Below, piece after piece: positions 1 to 7,107 of a DNA stretch of 64,000 bases. The notes below the pieces were generated by a model. The model saw only the letters and a program-made list of their open reading frames with translations. It made no database searches and was not told where the DNA came from. The DNA is from Enterococcus sp. MMGLQ5-1 (GTDB taxonomy: Bacteria > Bacillota > Bacilli > Lactobacillales > Streptococcaceae): assembly GCF_013155265.1 (NCBI RefSeq), contig NZ_JABJXU010000002.1, positions 1-64,000 of the forward strand, in the 5' to 3' direction. A program made the position numbers and the translations under genes. Each line of letters opens with the position of its first letter. Position 1 is the stretch's first letter.

Positions 1-278
1 GAGCGATTATTAATCCAAGTATTGAATTTAAAAGTAAGATTGGTATTAACGGTATTTTGAGAAAGATATCTAGTATTGTACTCTTACTTTTTTTCATTCC
101 GTTATCTATTTTGATTCCTAATAATTTAGGTACAGCATTGCTTTACACTCTATATATTGGGTATTTATTAATGGAAATTAAATCTATTTTTGAAAATTAT
201 CAGAAACTAGGCACGCCGACAGAAGTTTTTCAAAAATTTATTGATGTAATTAAAAACAACGATGACACGAGCAAATAG
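1..278 (+). CDS. Phage holin, C-terminal part (5' end outside window)
   Basis: The reading frame is open to the left edge (first full codon at base 3), so this is the C-terminal part of a longer protein. A TTG at 57 should not be taken as the start. It reads as a short lead-in (SKIGING), a hydrophobic hairpin of about 40 residues, then a polar tail ending NDDTSK. This resembles the small phage lysis holins of the holin_4 type, which form membrane pores that release the endolysin. The endolysin follows 27 bp downstream, the usual lysis-cassette order. The family is inferred from architecture and context; the N-terminal membrane segment lies outside the window. Confidence 0.75.
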   Translation, partial: AIINPSIEFKSKIGINGILRKISSIVLLLFFIPLSILIPNNLGTALLYTLYIGYLLMEIKSIFENYQKLGTPTEVFQKFIDVIKNNDDTSK

Positions 279-305
279 CTTGTGTCTTTTTGAAAGGAGG
301 AAGCT

Positions 306-1187
306 ATGGCTTACGAACAGACGTATATCCCGAATATAGATATTGGCGCATCCGCTGGCATGTGCTTACAGTATGTTGATAATGCTATCAACGCAACAGA
401 GCGAACATATAGCGCACAGATTGCATACAGTGCAGCACAGTCCAGAGGTTGGATTAGGAACGATACGAATTTTCCAACGAATGTCTGGGTTGTTTTATTC
501 TGGGAAATTACAAGTGGTTATTGGGCTGGATATGGTCACGTGGCGTTGGCTTTCATTGGTGAGAATGGTGCAATGCAGATTCACGATAGTGAGGTACACC
601 GAGGTGCTAGATATCCTTATGGCTCATTGCAAGAGTTGGCTAACTGGTTCAGTGGTACAAATCCAGTAAGATATCTCGGTTGGTCAATCGGTTGTGATGG
701 TCGTAAGATTCTTAAAACGCCACAAGAAACACAAGCTGAAATTGATGCACAGAATCGAGCTGCAGCTGAAGCGATTAGAAAAGCGGAAGAGGAAGAAGCA
801 CTGCGTATTATCGCTGAGATAGAACGCCAAAAGAAAGCAGAAGCTGAGAAAAAACGATTAGCTGAAGAAAAAAGAAAGAGGGAAAGTGATATGGCAATTC
901 AAGCAATTGTAAGAATCAAAGATGATAGTTTCAAAGCACCTTTTGTAAAAGACAGTGTGTGGTTCTGGTCGATGGAAACAGGATTCATTAATCTACCAAC
1001 TAGACGTGATTATGAGTGGTTAGATACTATCAATAAATATACGACTGGTAAGCCAGTATTTAGGCAGCAGTCTTCAAAAGACGTACCGTTTCATTTGCGC
1101 TTAGCACAGTGGAATCCAGCGGTTAACGTTAAAGAAGCAAAAGCATGTATTGAAGATTACGACAAAATTCCAGCATTGACAGATTAA
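306..1187 (+). CDS. Phage endolysin, CHAP-like N-terminal domain with coiled-coil linker
   Basis: 293 residues behind a strong site (GAAAGGAGG, 7-8 bases before ATG). Residues 1-135 look like a CHAP/NlpC-type peptidoglycan amidohydrolase: a cysteine in GMCLQYVD (about residue 20) and a histidine in GYGHVALA (about 78) are the likely catalytic pair. Residues about 140-195 form a highly charged Glu/Lys/Arg/Ala stretch, probably a coiled-coil stalk. Residues 196-293 form a separate Trp-rich domain, probably for cell-wall binding. There is no signal peptide, which fits release through the adjacent holin. The enzyme class is inferred from these residues and the position next to the holin; the exact bond cleaved cannot be told. 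Confidence 0.8.
   Translation: MAYEQTYIPNIDIGASAGMCLQYVDNAINATERTYSAQIAYSAAQSRGWIRNDTNFPTNVWVVLFWEITSGYWAGYGHVALAFIGENGAMQIHDSEVHRGARYPYGSLQELANWFSGTNPVRYLGWSIGCDGRKILKTPQETQAEIDAQNRAAAEAIRKAEEEEALRIIAEIERQKKAEAEKKRLAEEKRKRESDMAIQAIVRIKDDSFKAPFVKDSVWFWSMETGFINLPTRRDYEWLDTINKYTTGKPVFRQQSSKDVPFHLRLAQWNPAVNVKEAKACIEDYDKIPALTD
891..1187 (+). other. Possible internal translation start giving a free wall-binding domain
   Basis: Inside the endolysin gene, GAGGG at 878-882 lies 8 bases before an in-frame ATG at 891 (residue Met196). This Met sits at the junction of the coiled-coil linker and the C-terminal domain. Translation from it would give a 98-residue stand-alone C-terminal polypeptide. Some phage endolysins are known to make such secondary products, which assemble with the full enzyme. 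Here it is inferred from spacing and position only. Confidence 0.4.
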
Positions 1188-1196
1188 CACCCACGC

Positions 1197-1224
1197 CCTT
1201 GTATTAATTTACAAGGACGTTTTT
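1197..1224 (+). terminator. Rho-independent terminator after the lysis genes
   Basis: CCTTGTA (1197-1203), loop TTAATT, TACAAGG (1210-1216), then ACG and five T. It ends the holin-lysin transcript 10 bases after the lysin stop, so the following genes need their own promoters, as is common for prophage cargo genes. Confidence 0.8.
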
Positions 1225-1335
1225 GTTTGTATTTGAATCTAGTATTGTTAAACAAAACAGGCGATTGTTGGAGTTGGAGAATTATTAGATTATATTTTTA
1301 AAATTTGATAAAATAAAAAGAAAAAGGAAAAAATA

Positions 1336-1845
1336 ATGGTCGAAGAAGAGTTTAAAACCAAAAAAACACCTCGTACAAAAGATAAAATATTCCAGTCTTT
1401 TTTATTTATCTCAATGGGATTGATGTTAAATATTTATGCCTATCCAAAATCAAGAGAATTTATAAAGTCAGTATCTGGTCAAAAAGTCAAGGACAGTGCT
1501 ATTATTGTTAGTTTAATATTTTTTATTTTAGGGATAATTTTATTCGGTATTATTTTTCAAATTTACATTATGAAAAAAATTAAGAATATTAATTTGTTAC
1601 TCTTAATAATGACATTAGTAGTTTCAATTTGTGGAGTAATATATTCAGGATACGATGAAATTGTAGAAGTTATAATGTCTAATTTAGCCATAAGTTCCAG
1701 TTTAGCTTATATTTTATACATTATTAAAGAAGTATCTATTGTCCTGTATAATGATATTACGGAAATAAATAAAACAGATCCTATAAAAAAATATGGTATA
1801 TTAATTCCCATAATTACGTTTATTATTGGGTTATTAATAAAATAA
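1336..1845 (+). CDS. Hypothetical multi-pass membrane protein, prophage cargo
   Basis: 169 residues, not recognised. The first about 17 residues are charged, followed by roughly four to five hydrophobic segments (about 18-36, 53-77, 84-105, 115-130 and 151-168). Codon use is very AT-rich compared with the chromosomal genes to the right. It lies after the lysis terminator and before the end of the prophage, a position where phages often carry lysogenic-conversion or superinfection-exclusion genes. That role is only suggested by location and membrane topology. The ribosome site is weak (AAAAGGAAAAA before ATG 1336). Confidence 0.6.
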   Translation: MVEEEFKTKKTPRTKDKIFQSFLFISMGLMLNIYAYPKSREFIKSVSGQKVKDSAIIVSLIFFILGIILFGIIFQIYIMKKIKNINLLLLIMTLVVSICGVIYSGYDEIVEVIMSNLAISSSLAYILYIIKEVSIVLYNDITEINKTDPIKKYGILIPIITFIIGLLIK

Positions 1846-2049
1846 TAATTAATCTTTTTCATAAATTCCTATCACTGTCAGAGATGATGGTGGTATTTTG
1901 GTTATATAAATAAAAAAATATTATATTTTATTTTTATACAATAAAACGTATAAAAAATGTATAATGTATAAATATACGTTATATTTTCGCGTTAAAATGT
2001 CTTACCATTGTAATATTATTCATGGTATAATATATACATATTCCTCGAG

Positions 2050-2130
2050 AATATAATTTGCTGATTGAAAGCCTGAAATCACTTGTATTCATGGCTTTCT
2101 TTTGATTTAATTTAGTTAGCAAATTATATT
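2050..2130 (+). promoter_or_regulatory. Nested inverted-repeat leader upstream of the 361-aa cargo gene
   Basis: A perfect 13-bp inverted repeat (AATATAATTTGCT 2050-2062; AGCAAATTATATT 2118-2130) encloses a second hairpin, GAAAGCC 2067-2073 with GGCTTTC 2093-2099. The inner stem extends by TGAA/TTCA past a one-base bulge. The inner right arm is followed by T-rich sequence (CTTTTGATTT), so the inner hairpin could act as a weak terminator or attenuator. TATAAT-like sequence just upstream (about 2035) suggests it is transcribed as a structured 5' leader. The right arm ends 20 bases before ATG 2151. Confidence 0.6.
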
Positions 2131-2150
2131 AAATGAGAAGAGGAATTTCA

Positions 2151-3236
2151 ATGAATGAAATACTAGAGTTGGGGAAATTGATTGCAGAAAAATTACCAAA
2201 ATTAAAAACATCTTCTGATTATTGGTTAGTGCGAACGGATTCTGGTTCTTACTATGAAGATTTTAATTCTGGTAGTTTTATTGGATTAGGTTGGAATGGA
2301 ATAAATGATAACGTTTTATCAAAAATAGGGACTAACGTTGATGAATTAAAGAAAAAAATTGAAGATTTATATAAAGAAGATAAGCAACCAGGTAGAACCG
2401 CAAATCAGATATTAAGTTTCATCCATGATATAAAAATTGGAGATATGGTAGTTATACCAAGTTTAAATTCAGAATTTTATATGATGGGAGAAGTAATAAG
2501 TGACCTGTATTTTGAAGATTCTATATTGCAAGATCCCAATAGTTGTCCATTTACTAAGCGTAAAAAAGTTAAGTGGATAAAATCTTTTCAAAAAAAAGAT
2601 GCAGATCCAAAAATTTTAAAACTTTCTTATCGCCAACAAACGGTTAATAACATAAATGAATATAAAACATTTATCAATAGAGCACTATATAGTGCTTATA
2701 TTGATGATGACGAGTTGGTTCACTTAACTTATGACATCAATATTGAAGAAAATATTAATATGATTGATTTAGGAAATTTCATCTATAACTATTCTCAGAT
2801 TTATGAACTTCTGTCAGGTGATAAAGATGTTGATATTAAAATAAATGCTCAATCTAAAGGGAAATCAGAAATTGTTTCTAAAACTTTTGCAGGAATAGGG
2901 GTTGCGACCGTAATATTTGGCTTGTGTCAAATGCCATATGGTGGAGAAATCAGCTTAGGTGGTGGTATTTTACCAGAAATATCTGTTAAGACTGAGGGCA
3001 TAATACCACAAAAAGAAAAGATTAAAGTAGAAAAAGAAGAATTGAAAATAAAAAAAGAAGAGAAGAAGAGAGAAAATTTAACTAAAGATATAGAAAATGC
3101 TGAAAAAATCATTGATTTATCTGAAAAATTAGGTGTATCAGTAGAAAACTTAAATATTGAACTTCCCAAAGAAGTGAGAGAAATTTTAAAACAAAAACAG
3201 GAGAAATCAACAACTTCTCCTGAAGATAATAATTAA
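2151..3236 (+). CDS. Hypothetical protein with EVE/PUA-like N-terminal domain, membrane segment and coiled coil; prophage cargo
   Basis: 361 residues from ATG 2151, chosen because AGAAGAGGA lies 7 bases before it; an upstream in-frame ATG at 2133 has no ribosome site. Residues about 24-165 (YWLVRTDSG, FIGLGWN, then IKIGDMVVIPS and MMGEVISD) look like the EVE/PUA-type fold found at the N-terminus of many restriction and phage-defence proteins. A hydrophobic glycine-rich segment lies at about 240-270, then a Lys/Glu-rich coiled coil at about 285-320. No catalytic motif is visible. Its place between the lysin and the prophage end suggests a cargo gene, perhaps for defence. The domain call is by eye and moderate. 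Confidence 0.65.
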   Translation: MNEILELGKLIAEKLPKLKTSSDYWLVRTDSGSYYEDFNSGSFIGLGWNGINDNVLSKIGTNVDELKKKIEDLYKEDKQPGRTANQILSFIHDIKIGDMVVIPSLNSEFYMMGEVISDLYFEDSILQDPNSCPFTKRKKVKWIKSFQKKDADPKILKLSYRQQTVNNINEYKTFINRALYSAYIDDDELVHLTYDINIEENINMIDLGNFIYNYSQIYELLSGDKDVDIKINAQSKGKSEIVSKTFAGIGVATVIFGLCQMPYGGEISLGGGILPEISVKTEGIIPQKEKIKVEKEELKIKKEEKKRENLTKDIENAEKIIDLSEKLGVSVENLNIELPKEVREILKQKQEKSTTSPEDNN

Positions 3237-3415
3237 AATATATTTATTCTAACAAAAAGAAAACATAAAATTAAAGAAATTAAGCACGAGAATGAGTAAA
3301 TGGACTTTAGTTCATATTTAGATTTTAAAAAGGGTTCTAATATAAAGAAAAATAGTAGAGCGATAATTAAAAAAATCGAAAAATAACCAAATACTGTTCC
3401 AATTAATATCCGCAT
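3233..3415 (-). CDS. Small two-segment membrane protein
   Basis: 60 residues on the minus strand, starting at 3415 with a plausible ribosome site (AAGGTGAAG, 4 bases before ATG). It has two hydrophobic segments (about 5-27 and 40-58) separated by a short charged loop. Its stop overlaps the end of the convergent cargo gene by four bases. The function is unknown; it may be another prophage cargo gene or a chance frame. Confidence 0.45.
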   Translation of the reverse strand: MRILIGTVFGYFSIFLIIALLFFFILEPFLKSKYELKSIYSFSCLISLILCFLFVRINIF

Positions 3416-3453
3416 TACTTCACCTTACCTTTTTTTGTTTTTAATGACTATAG

Positions 3454-3546
3454 TATACCACAGCTATTAAAAAATATGTTACATTAGACGATCTCGAGGA
3501 ATTAAAGCAGCTCATTTCAGAACGTGAATCAAATTTAAAAGACTAG
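3454..3546 (+). pseudogene. 3' scrap of an unidentified gene
   Basis: A reading frame without a start codon encodes the charged tail KKYVTLDDLEELKQLISER and ends at TAG 3544, directly followed by a strong terminator hairpin. Terminator and tail look like the genuine end of a gene whose 5' part has been lost. It lies in the presumed prophage/chromosome junction zone. Confidence 0.35.
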
Positions 3547-3567
3547 AGAATAATCTAGTCTTTTTTT
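3537..3567 (+). terminator. Rho-independent terminator
   Basis: GACTAGA (3541-3547), loop GAATAA, TCTAGTC (3554-3560), then seven T; four A precede the left arm, so it may work in both directions. Confidence 0.85.
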
Positions 3568-3579
3568 GCTTGCCATGAG

Positions 3580-3602
3580 TTTTACGCAGTATTTTACGCA
3601 GT
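3580..3602 (+). repeat. Tandem 11-bp repeats TTTTACGCAGT, possible integrase arm sites
   Basis: Two exact copies (3580-3590 and 3592-3602) with 12-bp spacing; a third exact copy is at 3939-3949. Short direct repeats next to a prophage end resemble the arm-type binding sites of tyrosine integrases. No integrase is in the window, so this is an inference. Confidence 0.4.
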
Positions 3603-3743
3603 AGTGTTAAAATTGATAGAAATTTAATGCATTGATAAATTTTAAATAATACTAATTTTTGTTGATAAAACAACGTAATGAAATTAGATGAAAACCTTGA
3701 TAAATAAGAGCTAATTAAACAACCATTTTTAAGTAATCTTGTC

Positions 3744-3872
3744 ATGAAAATCCGTAGTAAAATTCAAACTGAGGTTGGATTAAATGAACCAATTATCTTA
3801 AATAAAAAGGATGTTGGTTACCGAATTAACGAGGTTTATCGTATTACGCAAAAGAGTTTTATAAATAAATAA
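3744..3872 (+). pseudogene. Fragment of a possible winged-helix regulator
   Basis: A 42-residue frame from ATG 3744 with no ribosome site. It contains KIQTEVGLNEPIILNKKDV then GYRI, a pattern resembling the C-terminal hairpin of a winged-helix DNA-binding domain. It is too short to be a complete regulator. A strong terminator follows 20 bases after its stop, supporting a real gene end. Probably a chromosomal gene cut by integration or deletion. Confidence 0.3.
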
Positions 3873-3891
3873 TAAGCATAAATTTTAAACA

Positions 3892-3942
3892 AAATCACCT
3901 TTTTAAATGGGCGTTTTAACCCGTTTAAAAAGGTGATTTTTT
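3892..3942. terminator. Strong bidirectional terminator hairpin
   Basis: AAATCACCTTTTTAAA (3892-3907) pairs perfectly with TTTAAAAAGGTGATTT (3924-3939), and an inner GGG/CCC pair extends the stem. It is flanked by A-rich and T-rich runs. Confidence 0.85.
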
Positions 3943-3949
3943 ACGCAGT
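3939..3949 (+). repeat. Third copy of TTTTACGCAGT
   Basis: An exact copy of the 11-mer at 3580 and 3592, overlapping the T run of the preceding hairpin. It lies just before the broken HipA-like gene. See the possible arm sites at 3580-3602. Confidence 0.4.
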
Positions 3950-3951
3950 TC

Positions 3952-4550
3952 TTGCAAAGAATCATATTAAAATGTAGGAGATGGCTATTCAAAGCCAATA
4001 TAATTGAAGACCAAGATGGCAATTCATTTATAATAAAATTTATTAATGATGAGTGCAATGGAAATGTTTTATTAAATTGCGAATTGCTTGAACCTGACAA
4101 AGAATTTATAGATAAAAATGATTATCTATTGAGTCAGAAAGTAGTAGAAGAATGTGTTTGTTTTGCTAGTCAATATTTCAAGGTTACACTAGATATATCA
4201 AAAGTTTTATTATCAAATTTGACTATTATTGAAGATATTCCACGAATTGTTTTATTTGATCACATTATTACGAATGAGAGTAGAAGGGAAAATACAGGTA
4301 ATGTGCTCATGGTAGAAAAATCATTGCAATTGATTCTTCTCATATTTTAAGAAAATGAAGTAAAAAATTGCTCAACAGAGAAATTAGAAATATGCGCTTA
4401 AGCAAATCAATGGATAACTCACCTAATATCACTGATTTTGATGATTATCAAATTTTTGATATGTCATATAGCAACAATATATCCATAAAAACTTTTTCTT
4501 TTGATTATAAAAGTAAAGCTCAAATTACTAAAGAATTAAAATTATTTTGA
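3952..4550 (+). pseudogene. HipA-like (HipA_2) kinase pseudogene
   Basis: The first part reads WLFKANIIEDQDGNSFIIKF then LFDHIITNESRRENTGNVLM, matching the small HipA-related kinases (nucleotide-binding VKF-type strand, then a D..N.DR..GN-type catalytic loop). At about 4311-4322 the frame breaks. Adding one A in the GAAAAATC run restores EKIIAIDSSHILRK, the expected ID.SHI motif. The restored frame then meets TGA at 4356 and continues from 4359 to TGA 4548 with a further 60-plus family-like residues. The N-terminus is also doubtful: the upstream ATG has no ribosome site and an in-frame stop is close. The gene is therefore inactivated by a frameshift and a nonsense codon. Confidence 0.6.
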
Positions 4551-4611
4551 TTAAAAATGCTTTAAAAGAAATTTCAAAATATTTTTAACGCCGCGCACGA
4601 TGGGTTTTTGT

Positions 4612-4640
4612 TTGACTTCATTTTTGATAGTTTGTATTAT
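4612..4640 (+). promoter_or_regulatory. Sigma-A promoter for the 34-aa membrane peptide
   Basis: TTGACT (4612-4617), exactly 17 bases, TATTAT (4635-4640). The ORF start lies 22 bases after the -10 box, so the leader is very short. Confidence 0.75.
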
Positions 4641-4661
4641 AACTGTAAGAGGTGATGTATC

Positions 4662-4766
4662 ATGAATCAAAAGAAGAAAAGAGTGTTTTGGTGGCTCTCT
4701 GTAATTATCGTGGGTATCCTCGGAGGGATTTGGGGAAGTAGTAATCAATTTAATAAAGATAGATAA
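4662..4766 (+). CDS. 34-residue single-pass membrane peptide
   Basis: ATG 4662 behind GAGGTGAT with its own near-consensus promoter and a terminator that overlaps the stop codon. The peptide starts MNQKKKRVFWWLS, has one membrane segment (about residues 8-26, ending in a GGIWGSS patch), and a short polar tail NQFNKDR. The compact self-contained unit is typical of small stress-related membrane peptides or type I toxins. No antisense RNA promoter was recognised and it does not match Fst, Ldr or TisB by eye, so its function is unknown. Confidence 0.6.
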   Translation: MNQKKKRVFWWLSVIIVGILGGIWGSSNQFNKDR

Positions 4767-4791
4767 ACCATCTTTTAGGAGGTGGTTTTTT
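4765..4791 (+). terminator. Terminator overlapping the stop of the small peptide gene
   Basis: AAACCATC (4765-4772), 8-base loop, GGTGGTTT (4781-4788) with one G-T pair, then T's to 4791. The left arm begins inside the TAA stop. Confidence 0.75.
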
Positions 4792-4884
4792 ATCGGCTTT
4801 CTTTAAAGATGGTTATTTATATCCTTGGATGATATTATTATTAAATAATGTGTATATTTAAGCTTGATGGAGGAGCGCAGTTTA

Positions 4885-5787
4885 ATGAAAGATAAATATA
4901 AGGGATTGCTTTTAGCAGTTTTAGGACCATTATTATGGGGATGTTCGGGAGTTGTTGCTCAAAATTTATTTGAATATCATCGTTTGAACCCTACTTGGCT
5001 TGTTTCAGTCAGAATGTTTTGTTCCGGAATTCTTTTGCTGGGGTATGGAATGATATCAAAGAAGCGAATATTTTCTATTTTTAATAATAAATTGGATACG
5101 ATATATTTAATGTCATTTTCCATTTTAGGAATGACCTTTGTGCAGTTAGCATACTTTATGGCGATAAGTACTGGTAATGCAGCCACTGCTACTATATTAC
5201 AATATTTATCGCCAGTGATAATCATTATTTATTTGGCAGTTAAAACATTAAGATTACCACAACGCATAGATTCAATATCAGTAATAGTTGCTATTTTAGG
5301 AACTATCTTACTAGTTACTCAGGGAGATTTAGGTTCACTTTCCATACCCCTCGATGCAGTAATATGGGGGATATTGTCTGCAATAGCAGCAGCTATTTAT
5401 ATGTTGATGCCAAAAGCACTTTTAAAGAAATATGGTTCGATACCAATTGTTGGTTGGGCGATGTTGATTGGTGGAATTATAGTAGGCTTGTATTATCAAA
5501 TTTGGACGATGCGACCGCATATTTCATTAATAGCCTTTATAGAGATACTATTTGTTGTGATTTTTGGAACTATGCTGGCATATTTATTTTTTCTACAAAG
5601 TCTTACCTATATTAGCGCTACTCAAGCAAGTGTTTTAGGTTCTGTTGAGCCCCTGTCTGCAACTATTTTAGGAATTTTATTTTTGAATATTTCTTTTAAT
5701 GCCTATGGTATTTTGGGAATAGTAATGATTATTGGAATTACATTTTTACAATTTATATCAGCTAAGAAGACTCAAATTGATATTTAA
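4885..5787 (+). CDS. EamA-family (DMT) transporter
   Basis: 300 residues from ATG 4885, 9 bases after GGAGGAG; an earlier in-frame ATG at 4867 overlaps that ribosome site and is rejected. About ten hydrophobic segments are arranged as two five-helix EamA repeats, the usual layout of drug/metabolite exporters; the conserved start PLLWGCSGVVAQ and the later LSPVIIIIY and SVEPLSATILG motifs fit. It would sit in the cytoplasmic membrane and export a small metabolite; the substrate cannot be told. It stands alone, followed by a terminator. Confidence 0.85.
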   Translation: MKDKYKGLLLAVLGPLLWGCSGVVAQNLFEYHRLNPTWLVSVRMFCSGILLLGYGMISKKRIFSIFNNKLDTIYLMSFSILGMTFVQLAYFMAISTGNAATATILQYLSPVIIIIYLAVKTLRLPQRIDSISVIVAILGTILLVTQGDLGSLSIPLDAVIWGILSAIAAAIYMLMPKALLKKYGSIPIVGWAMLIGGIIVGLYYQIWTMRPHISLIAFIEILFVVIFGTMLAYLFFLQSLTYISATQASVLGSVEPLSATILGILFLNISFNAYGILGIVMIIGITFLQFISAKKTQIDI

Positions 5788-5838
5788 AATTTATAAAAAA
5801 TATTATTAGCATGCAAGATTCAACTAAATTATAATTTT

Positions 5839-5865
5839 AAAGGCTGAAATGAAACAGCCTTTTTT
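5839..5865 (+). terminator. Rho-independent terminator after the EamA gene
   Basis: AAAGGCTG (5839-5846), loop AAATGAAA, CAGCCTTT then T's. The rest of the gap to 6025 shows nothing recognisable. Confidence 0.85.
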
Positions 5866-6024
5866 GCTTGATTATTGATTAATAAATAAATCAAATCGTT
5901 ATTTTATAGTTTTATGCATTTAAAAAATATTATAAAAATTTTATTATCAGCTATGGAAGAAAAGGGTCGGCTAGGGATTAAAATATGCAAAGGGGAACTT
6001 ATAATTGCGCTAGCATATAAGCAA

Positions 6025-6047
6025 AGCCAGCGTTTTAATCGCTGGCT
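6025..6047 (-). terminator. Terminator hairpin of the minus-strand lipoprotein gene
   Basis: AGCCAGCG (6025-6032) pairs with CGCTGGCT (6040-6047); on the minus strand it is followed by a short T-rich stretch. It lies about 40 bases past the lipoprotein stop. Confidence 0.6.
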
Positions 6048-6084
6048 GAGACAATGAATTTATAAGAAATCGGTTGAAAGCAGG

Positions 6085-6696
6085 CTATTGTTTTCTATAG
6101 TAATATGTGTCAGGGCTATAATTAATCGCTTGCTGTCCGCCTACAATTCTAGGGCGGCTAATGTCTGATTGATCTCCAAGCGGATTAGAAAAGCCAATTT
6201 TAAAAAGAGAGATGAAAAAGCCGGTGTAACCCGAGTGAACGTTAACATACGGCGCATTTGCATATGATTCTAAATCATCTGGTGGGCTGATGAAACTATT
6301 TGTACTCTCCATCCCTTCGGCTGAACCGAGGGTAACAGCATAATTTGCATCTATAATGATAATTTCTCCTTTTCCATTTTCCCATTTGCCCACTAAAGTA
6401 CTAATATCTCCATTTTTGATTGCATCAATATCTAAATCAAGCTCATTTGTACTATTTTGCTGTTGGGGTGCTGTTTCTTCCTGTTGCTCTGTTACTGCCG
6501 TATTGTCAGTTGATTGCGAAGCGATGCTCTCTGTAGCTGAAGATTCGCTAGCTTGAGAGCTTGCTTGCTTTTCCTTTTTTGAAGCCTGTGACGTCTGGCT
6601 TTCTTTTGTACTGTCCGCCTTTTTTTTGTTACTTGAACAAGCTCCCAATATGGTAATACTTAATAAAAGAACACCAAATAATTTAAATTTTTTCAT
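6085..6696 (-). CDS. DUF6287-type lipoprotein
   Basis: 203 residues starting at 6696 behind AAAAGGAGAAAAT. The signal peptide ends in a lipobox (LGAC, Cys20), so it is a lipid-anchored extracellular protein. A Ser/Gln/Glu/Ala-rich spacer (about 22-85) leads to a compact domain starting DIDAIKNGDISTLVGKWEN, which matches the I..GD.S...G.W.N pattern of DUF6287 lipoproteins of streptococci and enterococci. The C-terminus is aromatic (YYYRKQ). The role is unknown; the domain may bind an envelope component. It is monocistronic. Confidence 0.75.
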   Translation of the reverse strand: MKKFKLFGVLLLSITILGACSSNKKKADSTKESQTSQASKKEKQASSQASESSATESIASQSTDNTAVTEQQEETAPQQQNSTNELDLDIDAIKNGDISTLVGKWENGKGEIIIIDANYAVTLGSAEGMESTNSFISPPDDLESYANAPYVNVHSGYTGFFISLFKIGFSNPLGDQSDISRPRIVGGQQAINYSPDTYYYRKQ

Positions 6697-7107
6697 ATTT
6701 TCTCCTTTTAAAAAAATTTATTAATTATAATTTAACTCGTAAGAATCTGCGAGTAATTATCTATATTTTACTGCTTATCTGTTAATTTCCAAGCGTGATG
6801 CCACAATTTTTTTATAAAAAAACTGTAAGCTGTAAGAATTATTCTCTTTATTAATAAATATTTCAAAACATAATAAAATTATACACTTTTTTTTATTTAA
6901 ATTATAGAATTAAAAAAAATTTAAAAGTTATTTTTTACCGTTTAATAATCTAAATGGATCAACTCTAGCATAGCGTACGTTTTGAAAAATAAACTGAGTA
7001 TTGTAGTTAATATTTAATCCTTTTGCCTTGCTAGTTAATAGATATATGTCGTTAAAAATTACTTTATTATCATTTGATTTTTGTTATAATTTGATAGGAG
7101 GTGGATT
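6697..7107. other. 411-base intergenic gap with promoters only
   Basis: Very AT-rich. Near the left side the minus-strand promoter of the lipoprotein gene is likely (TTATAAT read on the minus strand at about 6725-6731), beside a small inverted repeat ACTCG/CGAGT at about 6736-6754. At the right, TATAAT at 7085-7090 is the probable -10 box of the prenyltransferase gene. No ORF, RNA gene or repeat is recognisable. Confidence 0.5.

Noticed and set aside
343-669. 108-codon frame inside the endolysin gene
   Set aside because: Out-of-frame shadow of the endolysin; no ribosome site.
3512-3745. Minus-strand 77-codon frame across the TTTTACGCAGT repeats
   Set aside because: It runs through a strong terminator hairpin, has no ribosome site and shows no recognisable domain.
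4551-4748. Minus-strand 65-codon frame over the small membrane peptide
   Set aside because: The plus strand has a promoter, ribosome site and terminator for the 34-residue gene; the opposite frame has none.
4662-4766. Calling the 34-residue peptide an Fst/Ldr-type toxin
   Set aside because: Length and topology fit, but no family motif and no antisense RNA promoter could be recognised.
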